A program made the translations under genes and the position numbers. Positions 1 to 8,874 of a stretch of DNA of 64,000 nt are shown in pieces. Source of the DNA: Promethearchaeia archaeon (lineage in GTDB: Archaea > Asgardarchaeota > Lokiarchaeia > Sigyniarchaeales > SOKP01); the NCBI GenBank assembly GCA_029856155.1, contig JAHQWL010000052.1:1-64000 (forward strand), written 5' to 3'. Positions within the stretch are counted from its first letter, which is position 1; every line of letters begins with the position of its first letter. The notes beneath the pieces were generated by a model. The model was not told the DNA's origin. It searched no databases and worked only from the letters and a program-made list of their open reading frames with translations.

Positions 1-1262
1 CATTAAATTGTAAAATAAATCAAGAGTTTTGGTTCTTTAGAAAACAATATTTCTATGTAGACTTAGCTAAAGGTTTTCAAATTAGCCAGTATAATAAAGC
101 GGGAGGGAAAGCTTTTGCAGATAAAGGGAACCTTGCAATTAAATTAAATTCGCATAAAAAGGAAATAATGCTGAATCGAATTCATTTAGAAGAAGATCCC
201 GCAAGACTTGTTCATAAAGGAAGTATCGCAACGTCTCCATATACATTGGTAGATTATAATCGATCAGGGGTTTCATTAATTGAGATTGTTACTGAGCCAG
301 TATTAAGTTCACCAGAAGAAGCACGTGAATTTTTAAAAAAGCTTAAATCGATTGTTCAGTATTCGGGAATATCAAATCTCGATCTTGAAGGTTCAGTTAG
401 AGTTGACGCAAATATATCACTGAAAGGATATGAACGGAGTGAAGTAAAGAACATTAATAGTTTTAAAGAAGTAGAAAGAGCGTTAAGGCATGAAATTATC
501 AGACAGAAAAATCTTATAAAAAGAGGAAAAACCTTAATACAAGAAACAAGGCATTGGGATGATAAAAGAAGAATCACAATTTCACTAAGAACAAAAGAAT
601 TTGAGGCCGATTATAGGTATTTTCCAGAGCAGGATTTAGTTCCAATAGAAATTGATGATATTTTCATTCAAAAAGTTAAGGATGAATTGCCAGAAATGCC
701 TAGTGAGAGATCAAGAAGACTTCAGAGGGATTATAATTTATCAGAATTTGATTCAGATAATTTAGTTCTAGATAAAGATATTGCTGATTTTTATGAAGAC
801 GGAGTAAATTCAGACGCTTCATTTGGACCTAATGAATACAAGCAGTACTGCAATTGGTTGATGAATGATATATTAAGATGGTTAAATGAACAAAATAAAA
901 TAATAAAAGATTCAAAACTTCACCCTCACCAAATTGTCGATTTAATCAGGTATGTAAATGATGGTAAAATCACATCCAAAATTGCTAAAACATTTATAGA
1001 TGATATGATGGAGGGTTTTTCAATCTCTGAGATACTTGAAAAGAAAGGGAAAAAAAGAATTTCTGATGTAAAATTCCTTGAGAAGTGTAGTATGGAAGTT
1101 ATTGGAGAGAATGACAAGATTGTGAATGATTGTCGTGGAAATCCTAAAGCAATAGAAGCTTTAATCGGAAGAATTATGGCTAAAACAAGGGGCCAAGCAG
1201 ATCCGCATATAGCCAGGAAAATACTAATTGACATTCTTAAAGAACAAGATATTATTGATTAA
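1..1262 (+). CDS. gatB: Aspartyl/glutamyl-tRNA amidotransferase subunit B (GatB), 5'-truncated by the window edge
   Basis: The reading frame is open from base 3 (LNCKINQEFWFFRKQYFYVDLAKGFQISQYNKAGGKAF...) into the tracked ORF; GatB hallmarks 'SGVSLIEIVTEPVLSSPEEAREFLKKLKSIVQYSGISN...LEGSVRVDANIS', 'EVKNINSFKEVERALRHE', C-terminal YqeY-like tail. Confidence 0.95.
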   Translation, partial: LNCKINQEFWFFRKQYFYVDLAKGFQISQYNKAGGKAFADKGNLAIKLNSHKKEIMLNRIHLEEDPARLVHKGSIATSPYTLVDYNRSGVSLIEIVTEPVLSSPEEAREFLKKLKSIVQYSGISNLDLEGSVRVDANISLKGYERSEVKNINSFKEVERALRHEIIRQKNLIKRGKTLIQETRHWDDKRRITISLRTKEFEADYRYFPEQDLVPIEIDDIFIQKVKDELPEMPSERSRRLQRDYNLSEFDSDNLVLDKDIADFYEDGVNSDASFGPNEYKQYCNWLMNDILRWLNEQNKIIKDSKLHPHQIVDLIRYVNDGKITSKIAKTFIDDMMEGFSISEILEKKGKKRISDVKFLEKCSMEVIGENDKIVNDCRGNPKAIEALIGRIMAKTRGQADPHIARKILIDILKEQDIID

Positions 1263-1291
1263 AAAAAAATTATTGATTAATATAAAGCAGT

Positions 1292-2200
1292 CTATACTTT
1301 TATAAATCCACTCCACTTTAAACCGTTTATCATCATAACAATAAGTGCTTCAAATAGCTTCTCATTCCAAATTTTAGAATTAGGTGTGAAGGTTCTAAAA
1401 TATTTTGTTGTTATAGACTCAATTGATGGATCTTCGTTATACCATTCAATTAGTGAATTCTTGACCTTAAAATATAGATCTTCCATCTCATCTAATACTT
1501 GTTTACAATGATTATCTTTCCATAGTCCAAAATGAGTTAAAGAGATAGAGTTTAACTCATCCTTCATATTTCGTAATTTATCAAATGTTTTCAGAAGTTC
1601 TTCTTCATGAAAATCGGGTGGCATAAGAGGCACAAAAAAAGCATCTTGGTCTAATCTCATTAAAACTGCGTCCCCTACAAATATATTTTTATTTACTTTG
1701 TCAATGATCCCAATAGAATCCATGGTGTGCCCGAAAAAATTAACAATTTCTAATTCCAATCCATTTATATCAATAATATCACCTTCTTTTAAAGGAGTAA
1801 TCTCTCCTTCAAAGGCATATGTTGTATCAGCAAATCCTTCAAATCCATTTACCATTTTTTCTGGATGTTTTAAATTTTCTACAGCATTTTTTGCGGCTAA
1901 AACTTCAACTTCACTCTCTTTCATTGAATTAATTAATTTAGATAAACCTTGGGCATGATCCCAATGAGAATGAGTTAAAATGATTTTATCAATAGGATAT
2001 AGCCCTAAATCTTTAATCTTTTTTATGATTTTACGGGATTTTATTGTTTCTCCTACATCAATCATCAAACGCATTCCACCATGTTCAATAATATAAATTG
2101 AAAGAAATTTCTGCATTCCCATAGTCATTCCATCTATAAGATAATAATTGTCATTAATTTTGCCTTCAGAATTTATAATTACTATACTGGTCACCTTCAA
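1292..2200 (-). CDS. MBL-fold metallo-hydrolase
   Basis: 'LTHSHWDHAQGL' HxHxDH motif, 'FGHTMDSIGI' and 'FVGDAVL' metallo-beta-lactamase fold motifs. Confidence 0.85.
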   Translation of the reverse strand: MKVTSIVIINSEGKINDNYYLIDGMTMGMQKFLSIYIIEHGGMRLMIDVGETIKSRKIIKKIKDLGLYPIDKIILTHSHWDHAQGLSKLINSMKESEVEVLAAKNAVENLKHPEKMVNGFEGFADTTYAFEGEITPLKEGDIIDINGLELEIVNFFGHTMDSIGIIDKVNKNIFVGDAVLMRLDQDAFFVPLMPPDFHEEELLKTFDKLRNMKDELNSISLTHFGLWKDNHCKQVLDEMEDLYFKVKNSLIEWYNEDPSIESITTKYFRTFTPNSKIWNEKLFEALIVMMINGLKWSGFIKV

Positions 2201-2308
2201 ATTTTATTATAAAATAATTGTTTTGATTATAATTTAAATCTTAGGGAATGAATTTAGAAATGAAACTAATCCCACTAAAATATAGTTTGTTAAAAAAAGA
2301 ATAAAAAA

Positions 2309-2662
2309 TTATATCAATGCTTCTAGAGCTGAACTCGCAGCATCTAATTTTAAGTTTATTATACCTAATTTTGCTTCACGCGTTGTAATGATAGACAAAA
2401 TATTTCCTTTGATTTCGCTAAAAAGGATTTTTCCTTTTTCAGATTCTATAATAGCACTGAAAAATTGACCTTGCTCCAGTTCTTTAGTTGCTCTCTGGCT
2501 AGCTTTCAAAATTAATGTAACCATAGCGGCAACAGCTTCTGGATCAACCCAACCAGGTAGAGCACTTCCTTTTATTAATCCAAATTTCTCAATTAGGGCT
2601 GCACCGTGAACCCCTTTTATCGCCTTTAAACTATCGAGAATTTCAGTTATTCTTTCACTCAT
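2309..2662 (-). CDS. Roadblock/LC7 domain protein
   Basis: 117 aa; 'ILDSLKAIKGVHGAALIEKFGLIKGSALPGWVDPEAVAAMVTLILKASQRATKELEQGQFFSAIIESEKGKILFSEIKGN' fits the Roadblock/LC7 (MglB-like) pattern. Confidence 0.85.
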   Translation of the reverse strand: MSERITEILDSLKAIKGVHGAALIEKFGLIKGSALPGWVDPEAVAAMVTLILKASQRATKELEQGQFFSAIIESEKGKILFSEIKGNILSIITTREAKLGIINLKLDAASSALEALI

Positions 2663-2812
2663 TTAACTCAATTTAGTTTTGTGTTATTGAGAATATTAAT
2701 TCTTTAATTATTATGTAAGTTTTAATTATATTTAAGTATAGGAATCTTGCTTAAAAAAGCTAATTTTTCCTAATTTATTATCATAAAAATAAAAAACAGC
2801 AAAAGTAATCTA

Positions 2813-3958
2813 ATGAATAATATAATATTCCGACATTATCGGAAAGGTGATGAAAAGCAGTTAGCTAATTTATTTAACTTAGCTTTCCAACAGAATGGTA
2901 GTGGGTTTGTAAGAACTCCAAATAATTGGTACTGGAGATATGTTAAATCTCCAGGATTTGAACCCGAGATGTGTCAAATTGCTGAAGATCTCGATAAAGA
3001 AAAGATTGTAGGTGTTGTAATTGTTAATTTAATAGAGACGGTACCTATTGGTAAGAATATGTATTTAATGGGTGATATTAATGATGTTTCAACTCTTCCA
3101 GATTACACAAATAGAGGAATCGCAACAAAATTAATGGAAATGTCAATTGAATATATGAAACAGAAAAAATGCGATTTTTCAATACTTTCAGCAGGATTGA
3201 GGGGTTTTGCAAGAAAGAAGATTTATCAAAAATTAGGGTATTTTGATGTTGATCTTGGAGCTCTTTTTATACAATTTCCAAATATAATACAGCTTATTAA
3301 GAATGTGTATGCACTTGCTCTCTTTTTTCCGGTTTTTTTTGCTCTTTCATATATACCTCGATTATTAAATAGAATAAAACTAAAATTTTATCCCTTTTTT
3401 AAAGATTTTTCATATGAAATTAACCATAATAAGAAACACCTTGAATACATGAAAGCAATAAATAAGATCAATCCAAAATATTATGAAGGATATCCAGGAT
3501 ATAATAAAAGAAAATTTTTATGGGCAAGAATAAAAATTCCAGCTGCACAGCAAAAACCAACTTACATATTTATTAGAAAAAATGGAAAGATAATAGGAGA
3601 GTCTATATTCACCCAACAGAATATTTATTCTTTTAAATTTGGTATAAAGATAAGAATAGGGCTATTCCATGAAATATTTCTAAAAAAAAGTATGTATGAT
3701 AATTCTAAAAATCTAATCCTTGGATATATTTATCTATTAGACAAAATTATGAAAGCTGCAACGAGGAGATCGTTAGCTGTTTTAATGTATTTATCACCTT
3801 TAAAAGATAAAGATTTAAATAGAGCGTTTAAGGGGATGAATTTCTTAAAAATCAAGGCTAATGTAACAATGATTAAAGAGCTCAAGCTAAATCTTAAATT
3901 TCCTAACTTGAAAAAACCTCTTTTTTGCCCAACTTACGTGTCTTTTGGAGTGCCATGA
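2813..3958 (+). CDS. GNAT family N-acetyltransferase with C-terminal extension
   Basis: N-terminal GNAT pattern 'IIFRHYRKGDEKQLANLFNLAF...GDINDVSTLPDYTNRGIATKLMEMSIEYMKQKKCDFSILSA...YQKLGYFD'. Confidence 0.75.
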   Translation: MNNIIFRHYRKGDEKQLANLFNLAFQQNGSGFVRTPNNWYWRYVKSPGFEPEMCQIAEDLDKEKIVGVVIVNLIETVPIGKNMYLMGDINDVSTLPDYTNRGIATKLMEMSIEYMKQKKCDFSILSAGLRGFARKKIYQKLGYFDVDLGALFIQFPNIIQLIKNVYALALFFPVFFALSYIPRLLNRIKLKFYPFFKDFSYEINHNKKHLEYMKAINKINPKYYEGYPGYNKRKFLWARIKIPAAQQKPTYIFIRKNGKIIGESIFTQQNIYSFKFGIKIRIGLFHEIFLKKSMYDNSKNLILGYIYLLDKIMKAATRRSLAVLMYLSPLKDKDLNRAFKGMNFLKIKANVTMIKELKLNLKFPNLKKPLFCPTYVSFGVP

Positions 3959-4054
3959 ATTAGGAGCCCTAAGGTATAAAAAGATATAAACATAAATATT
4001 TTAGTTTTAATATTTATTGTAACTAAATTCGTCTAAACTATTATCCATATAGGA

Positions 4055-4846
4055 GTGGATTTTATGGGAAAAGAAGTAGATAAAGCCAAGAATATATTTA
4101 GAGACGCATTCGATGCGCTTAGTGATTTCTTCGAAGAAAAGCGTTCTGATACTGTTATGGAAGAAGAAGAAAAAGCAAAAAAGGGGAAAGTAGCTTTAGC
4201 CAAATTCTCTAAAGGTTTAATCGGCAAAACTGACAGTATTAATTTTAGAATATTAATTGGACAGAAAAAGGAACTAGGCGATTTTATTTATGAAGCTGTT
4301 TATTTAAGTGATAAAAAAGAACCCAAAATTTATGTTTATGAAGTAAATAAAGGAAAGCCATGTAATACGATTTTAACTAGCTTCAAAGAGGATGATTGGA
4401 ATGGATATAAAAGAGTTCAAAAGTATAAATCATTGACAAAATTCTTAGAATCTGCTTATAAGGACGGTATTTATATAGAAGGAAAGAAAGAAAAGAAAGA
4501 AGACGCATTGAATATATTAATAAAAGGTCTTGAACGATCATTAGAAGCCGTTGAAGATGATGAGAAATTAAAAGGACGAGAAGCTGGTCCAATTGCCAAA
4601 AAAATCGCGAAAGTAATTGCTGTCGCGGCAGTAACTACCATTGTATCAGCTGTCTTAACTCCCGCTGTAGGTATCATAGCCCAAGAAATTGCAGGTGGAG
4701 GTAGTATTACTAGTGATGTATTAGGTTCTGCTGCTCAAGCTGCTGGAGAAGGGCTAAAAAGCTTGGCTGATCCTGTTGATTTAGCAAAAAAAGTTGTAAA
4801 AAAAGCCATTACAAAAGGGAAAAATATACCAGGTGCGAACAAATAA
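4055..4846 (+). CDS. Hypothetical protein with C-terminal Ala/Gly-rich hydrophobic segment
   Basis: Open 263-aa frame; acidic/lysine-rich N-terminus and hydrophobic 'VIAVAAVTTIVSAVLTPAVGIIAQEIAGGG'. No family recognised. Confidence 0.6.
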   Translation: MDFMGKEVDKAKNIFRDAFDALSDFFEEKRSDTVMEEEEKAKKGKVALAKFSKGLIGKTDSINFRILIGQKKELGDFIYEAVYLSDKKEPKIYVYEVNKGKPCNTILTSFKEDDWNGYKRVQKYKSLTKFLESAYKDGIYIEGKKEKKEDALNILIKGLERSLEAVEDDEKLKGREAGPIAKKIAKVIAVAAVTTIVSAVLTPAVGIIAQEIAGGGSITSDVLGSAAQAAGEGLKSLADPVDLAKKVVKKAITKGKNIPGANK

Positions 4847-4938
4847 CTAAAATAATAGCAACTTTCTTATATTATTGTTTTTTTAAATTTTTAACTCTTT
4901 AAAAAAAATTTGATCATTTTATTTCCTTAAAACTTAAC

Positions 4939-5454
4939 TTGGTGAATAATATTTCTCTCAATTCTGATTATGCCAAAGAAAATAACTTAAAATTTGGGAT
5001 AGTTGTTTTTGTATCTCTTACTTTTTTTATATATAGTACAATCCGTTTAATTTATTATTTTTTTGGCATTCTTGGATTTTTACTTGGGCTCTATGCTTTT
5101 GTTGATTATCAATTTTTAATTGGAGCAATAGGTGGTGTAATTTATACCACAAAATATCGAAAAGAAGAACAATCGATTACAAAAATTAATGTTATCACGG
5201 TAGTTATTGGTGGATTGATTTCAGCACTTTCTACTACTCTTGTCGATGCAATTCTATACATAAAAACAATTACTGTTGAATTCTTCTTCTATTATTTCTT
5301 GGAGAGATCTATATATGGATTAGTTATTGGACTTGTTGTTGCGATGATAATTGGTGCTCGTTTTATGCATAAAGAATTGAAAGAAGAAGAGAAAAAAGAG
5401 AAGAAAGAAGAACCTTATGGCGATGAATTTTTTGAAGATTTAATTGACAAATAA
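4939..5454 (+). CDS. Multi-pass membrane protein, unknown function
   Basis: 171 aa with several hydrophobic segments and a charged EKKEKKEE tail; start TTG 4939 or GTG 4942. Confidence 0.55.
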   Translation: MVNNISLNSDYAKENNLKFGIVVFVSLTFFIYSTIRLIYYFFGILGFLLGLYAFVDYQFLIGAIGGVIYTTKYRKEEQSITKINVITVVIGGLISALSTTLVDAILYIKTITVEFFFYYFLERSIYGLVIGLVVAMIIGARFMHKELKEEEKKEKKEEPYGDEFFEDLIDK

Positions 5455-5622
5455 ATTATTAAAATTACTGTTATAATAATTATTTTATTTCTTATATGAT
5501 TTAGAGTCAGTTACACTTTTTTTTGAATAAAACAATAGAACTCAATAATTGGACTCTAAAAGAAATTAATTCAGTGCTATTCTCTTAATAACTAAGAATA
5601 AAATTAATTCTGAGGTTAAAAA

Positions 5623-5901
5623 ATGAGCAAAACAATCTTATTTCCATATAATGTGTTTGTTGAATCAAGAAAAGAAAAATTAGTTAATATGCTTATAAGT
5701 GAGATAATATTTTTAAAAACACGAGTTAAAAGAGCAAATAATAAAGATGATATCTCATATCTTAATGCTGCTCTAAATAAATTAGATTATCTTTTAAATA
5801 AGTTAAAGACTAATAGTGCTGATATGTCTGAAGAAGTTTTTGATAAAATAATCATAATAATTTATCATATTTTCAAAGAAATTGCAGATAAGTTAGAGTA
5901 A
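5623..5901 (+). CDS. Small hypothetical protein
   Basis: 92-aa ATG-initiated ORF, helical/charged composition; no family recognised. Confidence 0.45.
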   Translation: MSKTILFPYNVFVESRKEKLVNMLISEIIFLKTRVKRANNKDDISYLNAALNKLDYLLNKLKTNSADMSEEVFDKIIIIIYHIFKEIADKLE

Positions 5902-5962
5902 CTCTCTTAACATTATATTATGATTAAAAAAAAATAAAGAAAAAAATAGGATTAAAATTAAA

Positions 5963-6916
5963 TTACATCTTAACCAAATCGCCAAGAAGAGCATATAAAT
6001 TTTCTTTTTTTGGTGCGCCCTTCATTAATTCTCTTATCTTTTCGGCAATTAATTGGGGCGTAAAGGGTTTATGATCATTTTTAATTTGGTTAACAGTATG
6101 CCATCCTTGGAATAGCATAACACGATCAGCTACGACTCTAAATACCTCTCCATTAATCTTTTTAGCCTTGTCTGATGCTAAAAATACAACCATTGGTGCT
6201 ACATTAGTCGGATTGAAGACATCAAGTCCAGTTTCATCGAGTTTATTCATTATTTCAACCATTTGCGGAGTAGCATCTGTAGTTAAACGAGTTCGTGCTA
6301 ATGGAACAATACAATTGACTGTAGCATATTTTTTTAATTCTGCTGAAGCGTTCATAGTGAAAGCAGCGATACCTGCTTTTGCAGCTCCATAATTAGTTTG
6401 TCCAACGTTCCCCGTTAAACCTGCATCAGATGCAGTATTAATTACTCTTCCAAAGTTTCCCAAAGCTTCATTAGCTTTTCCTTTTTCTCTAAAGTAGGCA
6501 GCAGCATGGCGAGTCATGTTAAATGTACCTTTTAAATGCACTGCTATTACATCATCAAATTCTTGCTCTGACATATTGAAGAGCATTCTATCGCGTAAAA
6601 TACCCGCATTATTAACAAGAATATCTAATTTTCCAAATTCTGAAATGGCTTGATCAACCATAGCTTTAGCTTTATTGAAATCAGTTACAGAATCATAATT
6701 TGCAACCGCTTTAACTCCTAATTTTTTACATTCGTCTGCTACTTGATCGGCAATTTTAGTCTCAGCGCCAGAACCATCAAAAGCAGCACCTAAATCGTTA
6801 ACAACTATATTACAACCTTCTCTAGCCATAGCCAAAGCTTCTTCAAGACCCAAGCCTCGACCAGCACCAGTGATTATAGCTACTTTACCATCTAACATTC
6901 CCATAATTTTTTTCAC
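5963..6916 (-). CDS. SDR family oxidoreductase (3-hydroxyacyl-CoA dehydrogenase / MFE-2-like)
   Basis: 'GKVAIITGAGRGLGLEEALAMAREGCNIVVNDLG', 'LDILVNNAGILRD', 'YGAAKAGIAAFT' SDR motifs. Confidence 0.9.
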   Translation of the reverse strand: MKKIMGMLDGKVAIITGAGRGLGLEEALAMAREGCNIVVNDLGAAFDGSGAETKIADQVADECKKLGVKAVANYDSVTDFNKAKAMVDQAISEFGKLDILVNNAGILRDRMLFNMSEQEFDDVIAVHLKGTFNMTRHAAAYFREKGKANEALGNFGRVINTASDAGLTGNVGQTNYGAAKAGIAAFTMNASAELKKYATVNCIVPLARTRLTTDATPQMVEIMNKLDETGLDVFNPTNVAPMVVFLASDKAKKINGEVFRVVADRVMLFQGWHTVNQIKNDHKPFTPQLIAEKIRELMKGAPKKENLYALLGDLVKM

Positions 6917-6949
6917 TCTTTTAAATTATTTGTTTATTTTTAGTTCAAA

Positions 6950-8119
6950 ATTTTATGTGCTAAATAATATGTACTAATAAAAAATTATTTCTAAACTTAA
7001 GGATTTTTACAATTATTATTTTTATAAAGTCTTATAAGTGTTTTAACTAATAAGATAATGAATTTAGAGACGCATGTTTTAACGGGTATAATTATTCAGA
7101 TTTATTGCTTTATGATTTTTATTTTTCCATTTAACATTATTTTTACAATTTTATTTGCATTTTTATCGCATTTTATTATTGATGCCTTTGTTCTTATTAC
7201 ATATCATCCACCTGATCCTCAAAAAGGAGATACATTCTGGCTTTCATGGCAAATAATTACGTATGGTTCTGGAGGTATTTTAATACTCCTTTTTTACCCA
7301 TTTGTTTTGGGAATACTTTTTGCAAATTTAGTTGATCTTATCGATTGGGTTATTCTAAGGATACTTTATACAAGAATGATTAAAAAAGTGAAAATTGATT
7401 GGAAGTATAATCACATTTTTCATAGTATTATAGCCAAAATTAGAAAAAAAACCCTTTTTTGGCTTCCTAATTGGTATTATGAAAAAAAAGCAGTAATATC
7501 AGAAATAATAATTGATATTGCTCTATTTTTTGGAATTTTATGCGCTAAATAATATGTACCAATAAAAAATTTTTTCTAAACTTAAGGATTTTTATAAATA
7601 TTATTTTTATAAAGTATCATAAGGTTTTTGACTGAAAAGATTATGAATTTAATTACTCATGTTTTATTCGGTGTTTTCATTCAAATTTTATGTTTTATAT
7701 TTTTTACTTTTCCTTTTAACTTTTTACTTACCATAATCATTGCCTTTTTATCACATTTTATAGTCGATGCATTTTCAAAAATTACCTATCATACTCCTGA
7801 ACCACATTGGGATGATAAGTTCTGGGTTTTTTGGAATATTAGTGTACGCGTTGTTGGTTACATAGCAATAATTCCTTTTTTTCGTTACTATTTAGGAATT
7901 ATATTTGTTAATTTACCAGATATTTGGGATTGGACAATAGTAAGACGAGTTCAAAGGAGAAGAAATTTAAATGGAAAAATAGATTACCATCATAACAACT
8001 TTTTCCATAGGATTGTAGATAAAATCAGAGAGAAAACACTCTATTGGCTCCCAAATTGGATTTATGTAAAAAAAGCTGTTTTAGTGGAAATTATGATAGA
8101 TATTGTCTTATTTATTGGA
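6950..8119. repeat. Tandem duplication, period 585 bp (upstream region plus small membrane-protein gene)
   Basis: 'attttatgtgctaaataatatgtactaataaaaaatt...ctaaacttaaggattttta' at 6950 recurs as 'attttatgcgctaaataatatgtaccaataaaaaatt...' at 7535; homologous ATGs at 7058 and 7643 are also exactly 585 bp apart. The right end is approximate. Confidence 0.85.
7058..7552 (+). CDS. Small multi-pass membrane protein, copy 1 of tandem paralogs
   Basis: 'MNLETHVLTGIIIQIYCFMIFIFPFNIIFTILFAFLSHFIIDAFVLITYHPPDPQ' aligns with the following gene. Confidence 0.7.
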   Translation: MNLETHVLTGIIIQIYCFMIFIFPFNIIFTILFAFLSHFIIDAFVLITYHPPDPQKGDTFWLSWQIITYGSGGILILLFYPFVLGILFANLVDLIDWVILRILYTRMIKKVKIDWKYNHIFHSIIAKIRKKTLFWLPNWYYEKKAVISEIIIDIALFFGILCAK

Positions 8120-8140
8120 GTAATCGTTTTAATGGTTTAA
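7643..8140 (+). CDS. Small multi-pass membrane protein, copy 2 of tandem paralogs
   Basis: 'MNLITHVLFGVFIQILCFIFFTFPFNFLLTIIIAFLSHFIVDAFSKITYHTPEPH'. The homologous start is ATG 7643, not TTG 7628 as in the ORF track. Confidence 0.7.
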   Translation: MNLITHVLFGVFIQILCFIFFTFPFNFLLTIIIAFLSHFIVDAFSKITYHTPEPHWDDKFWVFWNISVRVVGYIAIIPFFRYYLGIIFVNLPDIWDWTIVRRVQRRRNLNGKIDYHHNNFFHRIVDKIREKTLYWLPNWIYVKKAVLVEIMIDIVLFIGVIVLMV

Positions 8141-8516
8141 ACTCTTTAAAATAAAGCAAATGGGATTTACAAAGACAATCTGATGATCCAAATTTATTAA
8201 TGTAGCCATCTGATATGTTTAATAATTCATTCGCTATTAAGCACTCTAGATTCTGAAAAGAAGGAATTAAATATAAACAGTAAACAAAAGTATATTTGCT
8301 TTTAAGCAAATAATCGATGTGCCAATGTATTTTTTTACTCTCTGAGGGAGATATGTGTCTTCTGACTCTATTGATAAGGGTTGTTGACCCAGAATTCGCC
8401 ATGGCTGAACCGATATAAAAGTAAAAGCCTTTCTTAAATTTAATACTCCCAAGAGCACCGATATTCAGTTCAATATTTTTTTGTATAAAAACAACTAAGA
8501 TGTAAGTACCTTTCAT
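8112..8516 (-). CDS. DUF123 / GIY-YIG-type nuclease family protein
   Basis: 'KGTYILVVFI...GSIKFKKGFYFYIGSAMANSGSTTLINRVRRHISPSESKKIHWHIDYLLK...' fits the DUF123 GIY-YIG-like family. Confidence 0.8.
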   Translation of the reverse strand: MKGTYILVVFIQKNIELNIGALGSIKFKKGFYFYIGSAMANSGSTTLINRVRRHISPSESKKIHWHIDYLLKSKYTFVYCLYLIPSFQNLECLIANELLNISDGYINKFGSSDCLCKSHLLYFKEFKPLKRLLQ

Positions 8517-8686
8517 TTCTTACAATTCTTCTTATGATCGTGATAACACCCATCACATAGATATTCTCCGCATTTTTTGCATATGTTCCCACACTCTTCG
8601 CATATTTGGGTAAAACAATCTGCACATTCGTATAATTCTGATGAAGTATTTTCGCCACAATTTTCACAAATAACTACTTTACTCAT
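8513..8686 (-). CDS. 57-aa Cys-rich zinc-ribbon protein (below the ORF-track size cut-off)
   Basis: My translation: MSKVVICENCGENTSSELYECADCFTQICEECGNICKKCGEYLCDGCYHDHKKNCKK. Multiple CxxC pairs; its TGA overlaps the ATG of the DUF123 gene (ATGA). Confidence 0.8.
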   Translation of the reverse strand: MSKVVICENCGENTSSELYECADCFTQICEECGNICKKCGEYLCDGCYHDHKKNCKK

Positions 8687-8874
8687 TTTGACTCTCCTAC
8701 TTTTTTTTCTAAATAATTATGTTAAGAAATTGATTATTTTTAAAAACCTGTTTTATTATATGATAAATAAATTCAAATACCTCCTTCCTTTTAGACTAAT
8801 TTTTTTAAAGCTAAAAGTTTTTTATAATCCTTTAATTCAAGATCTATAATTTAAATAGAGAAAGCTCGTTAATT

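Noticed and set aside
356-1958. Antisense ORFs 356..577 and 926..1234 (in gatB) and 1698..1958 (in the MBL gene)
   Set aside because: Each lies wholly opposite a recognised conserved gene and shows no family signature.
8267-8849. Short ORFs 8267..8458, 8470..8667 and 8577..8849
   Set aside because: They overlap the DUF123 gene and the zinc-ribbon gene in other frames or strands; the recognisable proteins are in the 8112 and 8513 frames.
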